A stretch of 64,000 bases of DNA from Lachnospiraceae bacterium. GTDB taxonomy: Bacteria > Bacillota_A > Clostridia > Lachnospirales > Lachnospiraceae. The stretch lies in contig JAEEWS010000012.1 of assembly GCA_016287765.1 (NCBI GenBank), positions 6,372-70,371 of the forward strand. Reading direction: 5' to 3'. The notes beneath the pieces are model-generated. The model saw only the letters and a program-made list of their open reading frames with translations. It was not told the DNA's origin and made no database searches. Position numbers and translations under genes: made by a program. Of this stretch, positions 28,464-37,358 are shown piece by piece (positions within the stretch are counted from its first letter, which is position 1; the number at the start of each line of letters is the position of its first letter).

Positions 28464-28495
28464 GTTACCGGAACGACATATCACGTTCCGGTAAC
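28464..28495. promoter_or_regulatory. perfect 11-bp inverted repeat ahead of the giant gene
   Basis: GTTACCGGAAC (28464-28474) and GTTCCGGTAAC (28485-28495) are exact reverse complements separated by 10 nt. On the minus strand the hairpin is followed by TTTAAAATT, a poor U-tract. It could be a weak terminator of the upstream gene, an attenuator or an operator. It ends 24 nt before the giant gene's ATG. Confidence 0.55.
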
Positions 28496-28554
28496 GCGCA
28501 TACCTTATTTGTAAATGACCGTATTTTAGGTCTCTATATTGCTCCGCCCTATTA

Positions 28555-29223
28555 TCAGCCCTGAGGAAGGGGATAAAATGTGCCGGGGGAGTCTGTATCT
28601 TCCACAAAACAGGTCTTTCCGTCTGTAGAAACATAGAAATCGCCGCGATTTCTGACTTTGCCGTTAACCGTTTCCGACAGACCGATCCTGTAACATTCCG
28701 TACCGTTTATCATGGTAATGGAATTATCGTAAGAAGCACTGTACTCTGTAACAGCTTTGCTGATGGCAAGAGTTTCCTTGCTGTAACCGCAAAGTATCTT
28801 ATAAGCCTCTTCCACCGTGATCTTGACAGGCTTCTGAACCGGCGTGGGTGTTGCTGTTGCGGCAGGAGTAGCCGTAGGAGCTGTTGTTGCCTTGGGCGAC
28901 GGTGTAGGTGTGACCGTAGCGGAAACAACCGGAGTTGCCGAAGGCGTCACCGTAGGTGTCACTGTGGGAGCGGCAGTGGGTGTAGGAGTAGGAGTATCAG
29001 TTCCCTGAACGGGAGCCAGAGTTACCATTACAGCCACAGTCGGTGTAGGCGTGGGTGAAAGCTCTGCATTGTTATTGCCCTTGATCTTCTTGGTGATACC
29101 AAAGACTATAAGGATAATAAGGATCATACCCACGATAGAGGCGGCTATTATGATAATAAGCTTCTTCTTTTCAGGATCAAGCCATGTTCCCTCATTGTTT
29201 TCATTCATTTGATTGTCGGCCAT
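28555..29223 (-). CDS. membrane-anchored Pro-Thr-linker protein, function unknown
   Basis: A 222-residue protein. A short cytoplasmic head is followed by one membrane helix (22-43), a basic stop-transfer KKIKG, an external Thr/Pro linker of nearly 100 residues (about 56-152) and a C-terminal globular domain of about 65 residues with two Cys. The chosen ATG at 29223 follows GGAGGA by 6 nt; the longer frame would start inside the terminator hairpin. The C-terminal domain resembles small secreted beta domains but matches no family I can name. Confidence 0.75.
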   Translation of the reverse strand: MADNQMNENNEGTWLDPEKKKLIIIIAASIVGMILIILIVFGITKKIKGNNNAELSPTPTPTVAVMVTLAPVQGTDTPTPTPTAAPTVTPTVTPSATPVVSATVTPTPSPKATTAPTATPAATATPTPVQKPVKITVEEAYKILCGYSKETLAISKAVTEYSASYDNSITMINGTECYRIGLSETVNGKVRNRGDFYVSTDGKTCFVEDTDSPGTFYPLPQG

Positions 29224-29251
29224 AATATCCTCCGATTTAAAAAATTGTACG

Positions 29252-29278
29252 AAAAAAGGTGTATGCACTGCATACACC
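29252..29278 (-). terminator. rho-independent terminator after the 29314-30030 gene
   Basis: On the minus strand GGTGTATG pairs with CATACACC around a 5-nt loop, and the 8-bp stem is followed by six T (29257-29252). The hairpin lies between two minus-strand genes. Its 5' arm coincides with the start region of the promoter at 29282-29310. Confidence 0.78.
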
Positions 29279-29281
29279 CTT

Positions 29282-29310
29282 ATTATATCTCTTTTATATT
29301 GAAACTGCAA
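29282..29310 (-). promoter_or_regulatory. sigma-A type promoter for the Pro-Thr-linker gene
   Basis: On the minus strand TTGCAG (29310-29305) and TATAAT (29287-29282) are 17 nt apart. The predicted start near 29275 falls in the 5' arm of the terminator hairpin, so transcripts from this promoter would not form the full terminator. Confidence 0.65.
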
Positions 29311-29313
29311 AGA

Positions 29314-30030
29314 TTATTTAAAAAGAAAATCGATAAAGTCGGTACATACCTCGTTATTCTCCCAGGACACACAAACTGCCAGCACTACAGGCTCAGGAAG
29401 GTTTTCGTTTTGGAAATACCTTGTACCGTCAACACAAAGACCATACGCTTTTTCCGAATTCTCTATGATATTTCCGTCATCATCACAGGTACCGCACATA
29501 ACAAACCTGTCGGAATACTTAAGATAGGCTTCTGTGGAAAGAATCTCCGAAAAGGGCTTAAAAGCACCGTTAACAGCCTTTTCTTCAAAGATCGACTGAG
29601 GCATAAGTACCACGCTGATCTCTCCGCAGGCCAGATATACCATGAATTTCTGATTTGAAGCAATGGCTTCGGTAGTAAAAGAAAAAGTATTGTCAAAAAT
29701 AGTTTCCTGCTTTTTCGGATCCAACTCGATGTATTCCTCAAACTCAGCCTGAAGCTCATCTATCTTTCCATAATCCATAACATAGTCGCAAATGGCTGCA
29801 TAAAACACATTTTCGGCCTTGGGACCCAAAACCGTATAAAGCAATGAGATAACAAACGCAAGAACAGCTATTGTCGCAACTATTTTAAGAAGATAATAAT
29901 CCCTGAACTGGATCCACTTTTTTTTCCCTTTCAGGCTTTTAAATTTCTCTTTGTCCGTTAACCCGTCCGATTCATGATTATACAACGCTGCATTATCTTT
30001 CAGCGTGGTTTTTTTGTTTCCGATCTCCAT
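29314..30030 (-). CDS. single-pass membrane protein of unknown function
   Basis: A 238-residue protein with a basic cytoplasmic N-terminus (about 1-44), one membrane helix (46-66) and an external domain of about 170 residues. The external part looks like a small alpha/beta fold with four Cys (GTCDDDG and VCVSW among them). GAGGG precedes the ATG by 5 nt. The gene is closed by a clear terminator. It is not recognised as a known family. Confidence 0.7.
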   Translation of the reverse strand: MEIGNKKTTLKDNAALYNHESDGLTDKEKFKSLKGKKKWIQFRDYYLLKIVATIAVLAFVISLLYTVLGPKAENVFYAAICDYVMDYGKIDELQAEFEEYIELDPKKQETIFDNTFSFTTEAIASNQKFMVYLACGEISVVLMPQSIFEEKAVNGAFKPFSEILSTEAYLKYSDRFVMCGTCDDDGNIIENSEKAYGLCVDGTRYFQNENLPEPVVLAVCVSWENNEVCTDFIDFLFK

Positions 30031-30072
30031 TTTTTCCCTCTTTTAAACCTTGATCATAAGCCTATATAACAA

Positions 30073-30098
30073 CAAAGCGGACAAGATAGTCCGCTTTG
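30073..30098 (-). terminator. second hairpin downstream of glmS
   Basis: CAAAGCGGAC and GTCCGCTTTG form a perfect 10-bp stem with a 6-nt loop. On the minus strand it is followed by TTGTTAT, only moderately U-rich. It lies about 55 nt beyond the first glmS terminator and may act as a backup. Confidence 0.5.
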
Positions 30099-30152
30099 CC
30101 TGATTCAAAGAATACTCTTTTCGAACCCATTAGAATGATACAACCGCCCGGT

Positions 30153-30199
30153 AAAAAAATAAATAAAGTAACAATAAAATATTTAAAACCTTATTGTTA
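30153..30199 (-). terminator. rho-independent terminator of glmS
   Basis: On the minus strand TAACAATAA (30199-30191) pairs with TTATTGTTA (30177-30169). It is followed by CTTTATTTATTTTTTT. The stem is AT-rich but the U-tract is long. It ends 35 nt after the glmS stop codon. Confidence 0.68.
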
Positions 30200-30234
30200 T
30201 GGAGGCAGCTCCACCTGTCTTTTGAATCCTCATT

Positions 30235-32067
30235 CTATTCCACGGTTACGGATTTTGCGAGATTTCTGGGCTGGTCCACATCAAGTCCTCTATAGGAGGA
30301 TGTATAATAAGCAATAAGCTGCAGATAAACAACAGCCAGGAAAGGTGCGAACTCATCTCTGCAGGGAGGTATGACAAGATGTTCGGCGCAAATGCCTTCT
30401 TCCAGTTTATCCTCGTAAGCACCGTTGGTCACCAGGATCACCATGGCTCCTCTTGCTCTTACTTCCTTAACGTTTGATATAAGCTTGGGAAACACATCCT
30501 TTTGAGTTCCCAGAGCTATCACAGGAGTACCGCCGGTTATAAGGGAAAGCGTGCCGTGTTTAAGTTCACCTGCAGCATAGGCTTCGGAATGAATATAGGT
30601 GATCTCCTTAAGTTTAATTGAGCCCTCACAGGAAAGTGCGTAATCCAGACCTCTTCCGATAAAGAAAAGATCGCTTGCGGGAGTAAGACGCTTACTGAGT
30701 TCCTTGATGATATCTCTTCTTTCAAGGATCTTCTCGATCTTTTCCGGAACAGCCTCCAATTCTCCCATCATCTCCGAAACTTCCGTTTCGTTTAAACGTC
30801 CCGCAACGTAGGCAAAACGTATGGCTATAAGATAGAAGACCGCAAGCTGGGCTGTATATGCTTTTGTGCTGGCTACCGCGATCTCCGGGCCTGCATGGGT
30901 GTACATACAATAGTCTGCTTCTCTCGCAATGGAACTGCCCTTAACGTTAACAATGGCCAGTGTCTTTGCTCCCTTTTCCTTTGCAAGCTTTAAGGCGGCA
31001 AGGGTGTCAGCAGTCTCGCCGGACTGGGAAACCACTATGACCAGGGACTTATCATCAACTATGGGATCGGCATATCTGAATTCAGAAGCTATGTCCACCG
31101 TAACAGGTATCCTGAGCATTCTTTCCATCAGAGTTTTTCCCACAAGTCCCGCGTGCATAGCCGTACCGCAGGCAGTGATCACTATTCTTCCGGCATTCAG
31201 GAAAAGTTCATCCGGTATCTTATCCTCCGAAAAATCGGGCAGGCACAGGCCTCTTTCCCTCTTGAGTCTGGGACGCACTGTAAGTCTTACGGATTCGGGC
31301 TGCTCATGTATCTCCTTAAGCATATAATGCTTAAAGCCGTTTTTCTGAGCTGCGGACATATCCCAATTAACCGAAAGGATATTGGGAGTGACCGTGTTTC
31401 CGTAAAGGTCTGTGACCATAATGGAGTTTTTGGTAAGTTTTGCGATATTGTATTCGGGAAGCACAAAATACTCTTTGGAATATCTTAAAAGAGCCACCAT
31501 ATCGGAAGCGATCACCGCTCCCTCTTCAGCCATACATGCTACCAGGGGACTTCCCTTTCTGATACAGTAGATAACATCCTTCTGATCCGAAAACATGATA
31601 CAAAAAGCATAGGCACCGGTAAGTCTTTTAACCGCTTCGGAGATAGCGGAATATGCATCTCCCGTATAAAGAGAATCCAAAAGCATGGCTGCCACTTCGG
31701 TATCTGTCTGGGACTGAGGTATTCTGCCACCCTTGGCCAGTTCTTCCGCCAGCTCATGATAATTTTCAATGATACCGTTATGGATAAGCGTAACTTTACC
31801 ACAGGAATGAGGGTGTGCATTAGTCCTGGTAACTCCGCCGTGAGTAGCCCATCTGGTGTGTCCTATACCACAGGAAGTCTCGATCTCGGCAGGCACCTCA
31901 TTTCTTAAGGCAGCCACCTTTCCCACATTTTTAAATACCTCTATACCTTTTTCCGTGGTCACCGCAATGCCGGCACTGTCGTAGCCTCTGTATTCAAGTT
32001 CGGCCAATCCGTTAAGTAAGACTTCCTTGGCATCGATGTACCCCGTGAAACCTATTATTCCGCACAT
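30235..32067 (-). CDS. glmS: glutamine-fructose-6-phosphate aminotransferase
   Basis: A 610-residue enzyme that makes glucosamine-6-phosphate from fructose-6-phosphate and glutamine, the entry step to UDP-GlcNAc. The N-terminal glutaminase has Cys2 as nucleophile (MCGIIGFTG) and YRGYDSAGI. Two SIS domains follow, with SQSGETADT in the first and the FIGRG and SEAYAAGELKHG motifs in the second. The C-terminus ends in the usual LAKSVTVE. Only 88 nt separate it from the upstream gene and they are occupied by a terminator, so no glmS ribozyme is present. It would feed the nucleotide-sugar dehydratase upstream and wall synthesis. Confidence 0.97.
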   Translation of the reverse strand: MCGIIGFTGYIDAKEVLLNGLAELEYRGYDSAGIAVTTEKGIEVFKNVGKVAALRNEVPAEIETSCGIGHTRWATHGGVTRTNAHPHSCGKVTLIHNGIIENYHELAEELAKGGRIPQSQTDTEVAAMLLDSLYTGDAYSAISEAVKRLTGAYAFCIMFSDQKDVIYCIRKGSPLVACMAEEGAVIASDMVALLRYSKEYFVLPEYNIAKLTKNSIMVTDLYGNTVTPNILSVNWDMSAAQKNGFKHYMLKEIHEQPESVRLTVRPRLKRERGLCLPDFSEDKIPDELFLNAGRIVITACGTAMHAGLVGKTLMERMLRIPVTVDIASEFRYADPIVDDKSLVIVVSQSGETADTLAALKLAKEKGAKTLAIVNVKGSSIAREADYCMYTHAGPEIAVASTKAYTAQLAVFYLIAIRFAYVAGRLNETEVSEMMGELEAVPEKIEKILERRDIIKELSKRLTPASDLFFIGRGLDYALSCEGSIKLKEITYIHSEAYAAGELKHGTLSLITGGTPVIALGTQKDVFPKLISNVKEVRARGAMVILVTNGAYEDKLEEGICAEHLVIPPCRDEFAPFLAVVYLQLIAYYTSSYRGLDVDQPRNLAKSVTVE

Positions 32068-32101
32068 GATAATCTTCCTCTTTCAATCAGTTTGTCTGTA
32101 T

Positions 32102-32142
32102 AAAAAACCCCAACCGCCATGCAAGGCACAGGGTCGGGATTT
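32102..32142 (-). terminator. terminator between the nucleotide-sugar dehydratase gene and glmS
   Basis: On the minus strand CCCGACC pairs with GGTTGGG (one G-T wobble), with an inner TGCC/GGCG helix and loop. Six T follow (32107-32102). It ends 34 nt before the glmS ATG. Confidence 0.7.
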
Positions 32143-32154
32143 TTCTGCTCCGGG

Positions 32155-34179
32155 TCAGTTTGCAACTTTTGACCTGGCTAAAAAATCAGTATGAATGACC
32201 ATAGGTTCCGGCTGATGTTTGCTCTGATGTTCCGAAACAGGCCCGGATCCCTCTGCTCCCATTTCATCATCCTCATTTTTATCATCTTTTATATCCAGAG
32301 CAGGATCATATTTGTATGTCGGAACGATATCCGAAACACAACTTCTTATATTTTCCCCTTCTGAATAAGCGTCACCGTATATCTTTTCAAGCTTTTTAAA
32401 GAAAAGCTCATCATTCATTTCAATGGGCTTGGCAACAGAAATAAGATTGTTTTCCGTTTTTTCAAGTCCTTCTTCATCCATAAGGCGCTCTTCGTACAGC
32501 TTTTCCCCGGGACGAAGCCCCGTAAATTCGATCATTATATCTTCGTTGGGAACATATCCGGAAAGTCTTATAAGATTTTCCGCAAGAGTCACTATCTTAA
32601 CAGGCTCTCCCATGTCCAAAACGAAGATCTCTCCGCTTCCCGCATAGGCTCCGGCTTCAAGTACCAGAGAAACGGCTTCGGGAATTGTCATGAAGTATCT
32701 GATGATATCGGGATGTGTGACCGTTACCGGACCGCCTGCCTGTATCTGTTTCTTAAATAAAGGAATGACCGAACCGTTACTGCCAAGAACATTTCCGAAT
32801 CGGACAGCCGCGAATTTTGTCCTTGACTTTCTTGAAAAGGCCTGGACTATCATCTCGCACATTCGCTTTGATGCTCCCATGACATTTGTGGGATTCACCG
32901 CCTTATCGGTGGAAATAAGTACGAAACGCTGAGTACCGTATTTATCTGCCGAAGTAGCCACATTGAATGTACCGAAAACGTTATTCTTGATAGCCTCATT
33001 GGGTGAGGTTTCCATAAGAGGAACATGTTTGTGAGCCGCCGCATGGAAGACAACATCCGGTCTGTACTCATCAAATATACAATCTATCCTGTATGCATCA
33101 CGTACCGAAGCTATCAATACCGTAAGGTCAAGATTGGGATAATTTCTTAAAAGTTCCTGCTGTATATCGTAAGCATTATTTTCATAAATATCTACAATGA
33201 CCAGCTTTTGTGGATTGGCCATGGCGATCTGTCTGCACAATTCGGATCCTATGGAACCGCCTCCGCCGGTAACAAGCACCGTCTGTCCCTGAAGGAACAC
33301 ATTTATCTTGTCCATGTCCACCTTAACGGGCTCTCTCCCCAAAAGGTCTTCTATTTCAACCGGTCTGAGCTTTGAAACGGACACTTCCTGGTTTACCAGC
33401 TGATAAACTCCGGGAAGAGTTCTTATCGAACAACCGGTGGTACTGCATATATTTGTGATCTCCGCTATACGTTTTTTGGATGCGGAAGGCATTGCAATGA
33501 TTATCTCTTTTACGTCAAAAGCCGTGACGGCTTCCTTTATATCCTCGGTGGTACCTACGATACGAACACCTCTTAAACATCTTCCCGTAAGCTTTTTATC
33601 ATCATCCACTATACAAACCGGGAAGATATTGAGACGATCGCAGGAACTGATCTCATGAATAAGCATATCTGCGGCACTGCCCGCACCGACAACCATAGTC
33701 CTTACCGCATCGGTCCCGCTCTTAAAACCTTTGAACTTGTTCTGAAATCTTTTAAGGAGTCTGTAAGAAAACCTGCTGATGCCGGTAAATGCCCCCAAAA
33801 AGAACAGATAAAGGAACCAATAGGATCTGGGCATGGTGACATTTATCAGCTTGTATTCGGCAAACTGTGCCATGGTAGCGGCCAAAACGGCAAACACTAT
33901 CTGCTGCAGTTCATACACGCCGGCATATCGCAACATGCTCTTATACAATCTGAAAATAAAGAATATAAGAATTACCGTTAATGTATTTGGTAAAAAATTA
34001 TAAAAAACGTTTTCAAGAAACTTTCTGTCTATCAGTTCAAATTTAAAATCATATCTGATCCACAATGCCAACGCAGATGATGCCAAAGCGGCAAGAGTGT
34101 CTATTATCATCAAAAATATAGGTCTGATCAGAACTTCACTGTCAATTTTTTTTATTTTAAATTTATTTTTATTCCCCAT
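32155..34179 (-). CDS. membrane-bound UDP-GlcNAc 4,6-dehydratase-like protein (PglF/CapD family)
   Basis: A 674-residue long-chain member of the family that oxidises and dehydrates UDP-HexNAc, the first step to diacetylbacillosamine, QuiNAc or FucNAc for glycans. The N-terminus has four membrane helices (about 15-140), then a CoA-binding-like Rossmann domain. The catalytic SDR domain follows, with VTGGGGSIGSELCRQ and STDKAVNPTNVMGASKR. The catalytic Met-x-x-x-Lys replaces the usual Tyr-x-x-x-Lys, as in long-chain PglF/WbpM enzymes. A polar tail of about 50 residues is unusual. The ATG at 34179 is chosen over a GTG three codons earlier. Possible roles are flagellin, capsule or surface glycan. 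Confidence 0.87.
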   Translation of the reverse strand: MGNKNKFKIKKIDSEVLIRPIFLMIIDTLAALASSALALWIRYDFKFELIDRKFLENVFYNFLPNTLTVILIFFIFRLYKSMLRYAGVYELQQIVFAVLAATMAQFAEYKLINVTMPRSYWFLYLFFLGAFTGISRFSYRLLKRFQNKFKGFKSGTDAVRTMVVGAGSAADMLIHEISSCDRLNIFPVCIVDDDKKLTGRCLRGVRIVGTTEDIKEAVTAFDVKEIIIAMPSASKKRIAEITNICSTTGCSIRTLPGVYQLVNQEVSVSKLRPVEIEDLLGREPVKVDMDKINVFLQGQTVLVTGGGGSIGSELCRQIAMANPQKLVIVDIYENNAYDIQQELLRNYPNLDLTVLIASVRDAYRIDCIFDEYRPDVVFHAAAHKHVPLMETSPNEAIKNNVFGTFNVATSADKYGTQRFVLISTDKAVNPTNVMGASKRMCEMIVQAFSRKSRTKFAAVRFGNVLGSNGSVIPLFKKQIQAGGPVTVTHPDIIRYFMTIPEAVSLVLEAGAYAGSGEIFVLDMGEPVKIVTLAENLIRLSGYVPNEDIMIEFTGLRPGEKLYEERLMDEEGLEKTENNLISVAKPIEMNDELFFKKLEKIYGDAYSEGENIRSCVSDIVPTYKYDPALDIKDDKNEDDEMGAEGSGPVSEHQSKHQPEPMVIHTDFLARSKVAN

Positions 34180-34235
34180 TTTTTCCACTCAAATAAATAA
34201 TATTTAATACAGATCCCTAATCCATACAGAAATAA

Positions 34236-34264
34236 ATATTAGCACATTAGTTCCTATTAATCAA
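34236..34264 (-). promoter_or_regulatory. sigma-A type promoter of the dehydratase gene
   Basis: On the minus strand TTGATT (34264-34259) and TAATAT (34241-34236) are 17 nt apart with an upstream TGC extension. The start would fall near 34230, about 50 nt before the ATG. Confidence 0.62.
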
Positions 34265-34265
34265 G

Positions 34266-34294
34266 AAAAAAAAATCCCTTAAAAAAGGGGATTT
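34266..34294 (-). terminator. terminator of the HD/sirtuin/transglutaminase unit
   Basis: On the minus strand AAATCCCC pairs with GGGATTT around a U/A-rich loop, then eight or nine T follow. The stem overlaps the stop codon of the HD-domain gene. Confidence 0.75.
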
Positions 34295-34814
34295 ATTCTT
34301 CCGTAATATCGGTTTTTTCCAGAAGTTCTTCTGCGAACTTCATCTTTCTTCCTTTACAATGTCCCAGCAGGGTCTCTTCGCAGGCACATATCTTGTCAGC
34401 CATGCAGACTATCCATGATTCCCTGTATCTGGGAGGAATGGGTACCAGAGGGAACATATGCCTCTTGATGATGTTCTCTTCCAGAGGGGTCAATTCCATA
34501 TCCTCTTTTGCATTTTTACACGCCTTAAAGGGATGGGTAAACCCGTGAACCTTTCTGCAGAGTTCTCCGTCATGCCAGTCATAGAGGAAGTAGTCATGCA
34601 GCAAGGCCCCAAGGATAAGGGCTGCAATATTCGCCTTAATATTTAATATACGGATTATGCAGCAGCTCACGTAGGCAACACATATGCAATGGACGAACAC
34701 AGAAACGTCGCCATGCTGGATATAGCCTTTGGTAAGTGAAAATCTGCTTTCTTTTTCAAGTCGGAAAACTTCCTGTGAAATCTTGTTTTCAAAAATATTT
34801 CTTTTTAATCTCAT
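34293..34814 (-). CDS. HD-domain phosphohydrolase family protein
   Basis: A 173-residue predicted metal-dependent phosphohydrolase. The HD core is visible: His in HGDVSVFVHCI, the HD pair in GALLHDYFLYDWH, His in HGFTHP and Lys-Arg-His in KRHMFP. The C-terminus contains CMADKICACEE, typical of this small HD family in Firmicutes. The substrate is unknown; nucleotides are the usual guess. AAGGTA precedes the ATG, and only 4 nt separate it from the sirtuin gene. Confidence 0.8.
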   Translation of the reverse strand: MRLKRNIFENKISQEVFRLEKESRFSLTKGYIQHGDVSVFVHCICVAYVSCCIIRILNIKANIAALILGALLHDYFLYDWHDGELCRKVHGFTHPFKACKNAKEDMELTPLEENIIKRHMFPLVPIPPRYRESWIVCMADKICACEETLLGHCKGRKMKFAEELLEKTDITEE

Positions 34815-34818
34815 TACC

Positions 34819-35550
34819 TTATCTGCACCTTAATCCGGAAAACACCTCTCCCAGACCTGCATGTATAAGCAGATCCGTATCTGAGTCATAGGCAGTCTGT
34901 GACATGTTCACCAGCACAAGACTGCGTCCTCGAAAATATCTGATAAATCCGGCTGCGGGATAAACCGCCAGAGAGGTTCCTCCTATAATGAGTACATCAG
35001 CGTTGGATATCAGACTTATTGCATTTTCAACCGTTCTTTCGTTCAGACCTTCCTCATACAGGACCACGTCGGGTTTGATCACTCCTCCGCACTCGCATCT
35101 GGGAATACCCTCACTTTTAAAGACCGCCTCCGGCCCGTGGAACTTACCGCATTTCATGCAATAATTTCTTTGTGTGCTGCCGTGTAACTCCAACACATTG
35201 CTGCTTCCGGCTTTTTGATGCAATCCGTCGATGTTTTGGGTTATTATGCCCTTAAGTTTCCCGCACTTTTCCAACTCTGTCAGAAATCTGTGGGTAACAT
35301 TGGGTTCGAACCCCTCCGGATTCATCTTTGCCCTGTAAAAATCATAGAATTCTTCACATTTGTTTACGAAGAAGGTATGACTTAAAATGGTCTCCGGCGG
35401 ATATTTATAATGCTGATTATAAAGTCCGTCCGTACTCCTGAAATCAGGTATACCGCTCTCCGTGCTGACTCCGGCTCCTCCGAAGAAAACTATGTTGTCG
35501 GAGGAATCTATCAACTTTTGTAATTCTTCGATCTTTTCATTAAGTTCCAT
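34819..35550 (-). CDS. NAD-dependent protein deacylase (sirtuin)
   Basis: A 243-residue class III sirtuin that removes acyl groups from lysine using NAD. The NAD pocket shows GAGVSTESGIPDFRS (25-39) and QNIDGLH (105-111). The catalytic His123 lies in ELHGS. The zinc site has Cys131, Cys134, Cys152 and Cys154. IGGTSLAVYPAAG completes the Rossmann fold. The start at 35550 follows AAAGAGG with 5-nt spacing; an extra 30 upstream codons in frame look non-coding. It is cotranscribed with the HD protein and probably the transglutaminase lipoprotein. Confidence 0.93.
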   Translation of the reverse strand: MELNEKIEELQKLIDSSDNIVFFGGAGVSTESGIPDFRSTDGLYNQHYKYPPETILSHTFFVNKCEEFYDFYRAKMNPEGFEPNVTHRFLTELEKCGKLKGIITQNIDGLHQKAGSSNVLELHGSTQRNYCMKCGKFHGPEAVFKSEGIPRCECGGVIKPDVVLYEEGLNERTVENAISLISNADVLIIGGTSLAVYPAAGFIRYFRGRSLVLVNMSQTAYDSDTDLLIHAGLGEVFSGLRCR

Positions 35551-35636
35551 AAAAGCCTCTTTCTTTCGATAATGCCTTTTTGAACTCCGATATTTTATCC
35601 CTTTTGCCTGATTAAGTAAAGTCTTTATTTTAAAGA

Positions 35637-37280
35637 TCACAATAAGGGATTGATGATCTCAAACATCATGTAGCCCTTTCTGATCTCCGTGGGCTCATAA
35701 CTGGACAATGCCACATTGTATTTATTCTGGAAGATATCTATGATCTTGGCTTTGGTGAAATCTCCGGTCCTGTAAACAAAGAACAGACTTTCTTTTTCAA
35801 TCTGGGCATCGATCTGCGCTTTTACATCCTCCTCCGATCCGCAAAGGTATTGTTTGTACATATACATATGATACTTGTCGGAGGTACATGTCATCTCGTA
35901 ACCGCACTGCGGAGTATGGGTCTCGTAAAGCACATCGTCGTTGATCATGAAATAAGTGTATCTTAAATTATCAACTATCTTTCCCGTCTCACTGTCTCTG
36001 GTTACGGGATCATCCCAGGTAACATCCACGTTGTACCACTCTCCGTCAAGGTAAACCTGATTCCAGGCGTGATTTTCCGATGCATAACCCGTTACCGTTA
36101 TACAGTCTATATCATTTAAGAGCATGAATATCATAAAGGTCTCGGCATACCCGTCACAGACTGCTGTCTTATTCATGATAAGACCGTATGGCGTGTGAGA
36201 TATCTCCGCATAGGTCGAATCATACCTGGTATTGTTTATCAGATGATCATGAACCGTTAGCACCACATCGATATCACTCATTTTTTCCAATCCCAGGGAA
36301 TCGGAAAGTTTCATTATACTCTTAAGTGCATAACTTTCCGTCTCAGTAAGAAAAGCAGTGTTGCCGGTCCTTATTGCATAGGCATACTGTCCGCCTTCCT
36401 TCATGGTCACATTAAAGACAACATATATTCCGTTATTATATTTTTTACTCTTTGAATAATCCACTTCCACCTTGCAAAGCTCGGGATAAGTGGCAAGGAA
36501 ATATTCCGGTGTGTGCATACAGCTCTTATCCTTGTACAGCATAGAGAAGGTGGTGTATTGTCCGGCGTTTTTCATAAATCCGGCCGTAGCACTCTTCTCA
36601 GTTTCGTAGTAGAAAGAAGAAGCTGTTTCAAGGTTAACGTTTCCGCCCGCCGAACTGAGAGAAGCAATCAACTGATCCACATTATCATTTACTTCCTTAA
36701 CCGACGAACCCGGCGTCGGCGTTGCAGTAACACTTGCCACAGGCACCAACGTAGGAGTACTTGTTGCTTTTATTTCAGGTGTTGCCGTCACTGTCGGTGT
36801 GGGCGTAACGCTAGCTGTGGGAGCTTTTGTGACCGACTGCTCCGAAGTCGTATATTTGCCGCTTATAAAAGCAGTAATATCCTTATATTCTATCCTGATC
36901 CAACCGTTATCGCAGATACCGGTCCTGTGAACTTCCGTATTAACGGGAACCACTCCCACCTTTTCGTATTCGGTGCCGGGTCCCTTTCTCATGTTTACGC
37001 TGCCAATGGTCCATACATGATCATCAACCGCAGTTATACCCTCTTCAGCAGTTGTTGCCACAGGTGTTTCCGTCGGCACTTCTGTGCTTACGGGAGAGGC
37101 AGTGGCCGTGGTTTCCGCCTGCGTTTTATCAGGCTCCGGGGAAGGAGTCGGAACAGCAGTGGCATATGGTGTAAGAACTGATGTGATATCGGAAACATCA
37201 GGCATGTCGCACCCCGAAAAATGGGCCAATATTCCCGCAACTATTACCGTATATATTATCCCTATCAAAAAATTCTTCAT
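35637..37280 (-). CDS. SH3 and transglutaminase-domain lipoprotein
   Basis: A 547-residue surface protein. A signal peptide ends in FSGC with Cys24 as probable lipidated residue. A Pro-Thr linker, an SH3 domain (about 86-145), a second linker (about 151-192) and a large C-terminal region follow. The transglutaminase-like core has Cys375 (AVCDGYAE), His404 (SENHAWNQV) and Asp419 (NVDVTWD). Such domains act as peptidases or transamidases on wall-associated proteins; many are annotated only as transglutaminase-like. The SH3 plus Pro-Thr layout matches the carboxypeptidase fusion at 13-15.8 kb. Its stop lies 86 nt before the sirtuin start. Confidence 0.87.
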   Translation of the reverse strand: MKNFLIGIIYTVIVAGILAHFSGCDMPDVSDITSVLTPYATAVPTPSPEPDKTQAETTATASPVSTEVPTETPVATTAEEGITAVDDHVWTIGSVNMRKGPGTEYEKVGVVPVNTEVHRTGICDNGWIRIEYKDITAFISGKYTTSEQSVTKAPTASVTPTPTVTATPEIKATSTPTLVPVASVTATPTPGSSVKEVNDNVDQLIASLSSAGGNVNLETASSFYYETEKSATAGFMKNAGQYTTFSMLYKDKSCMHTPEYFLATYPELCKVEVDYSKSKKYNNGIYVVFNVTMKEGGQYAYAIRTGNTAFLTETESYALKSIMKLSDSLGLEKMSDIDVVLTVHDHLINNTRYDSTYAEISHTPYGLIMNKTAVCDGYAETFMIFMLLNDIDCITVTGYASENHAWNQVYLDGEWYNVDVTWDDPVTRDSETGKIVDNLRYTYFMINDDVLYETHTPQCGYEMTCTSDKYHMYMYKQYLCGSEEDVKAQIDAQIEKESLFFVYRTGDFTKAKIIDIFQNKYNVALSSYEPTEIRKGYMMFEIINPLL

Positions 37281-37329
37281 TCTTCCTTACTCCTGTTTCT
37301 TATTTCCTCAGGTAGTTTAACTGATTTAA

Positions 37330-37358
37330 ATGATAATTTCCCGACAGACAAAAGGCAA
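37330..37358 (-). promoter_or_regulatory. possible promoter of the transglutaminase unit
   Basis: On the minus strand TTGCCT (37358-37353) and TATCAT (37335-37330) are 17 nt apart. Both hexamers match the consensus only partly. The rest of the intergenic stretch 37281-37558 holds no gene; it contains a TGACATT direct repeat. Confidence 0.35.

Noticed and set aside
32068..32154. glmS ribozyme upstream of glmS
   Set aside because: Only 87 nt lie between the genes and they hold a terminator. The ribozyme core needs roughly twice that and its conserved core is not seen.
34815..35640. Longer sirtuin start at 35640
   Set aside because: The extra 30 residues are basic and unlike sirtuin N-termini, and they overlap the transglutaminase stop. 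The ATG at 35550 has a good AGAGG site.
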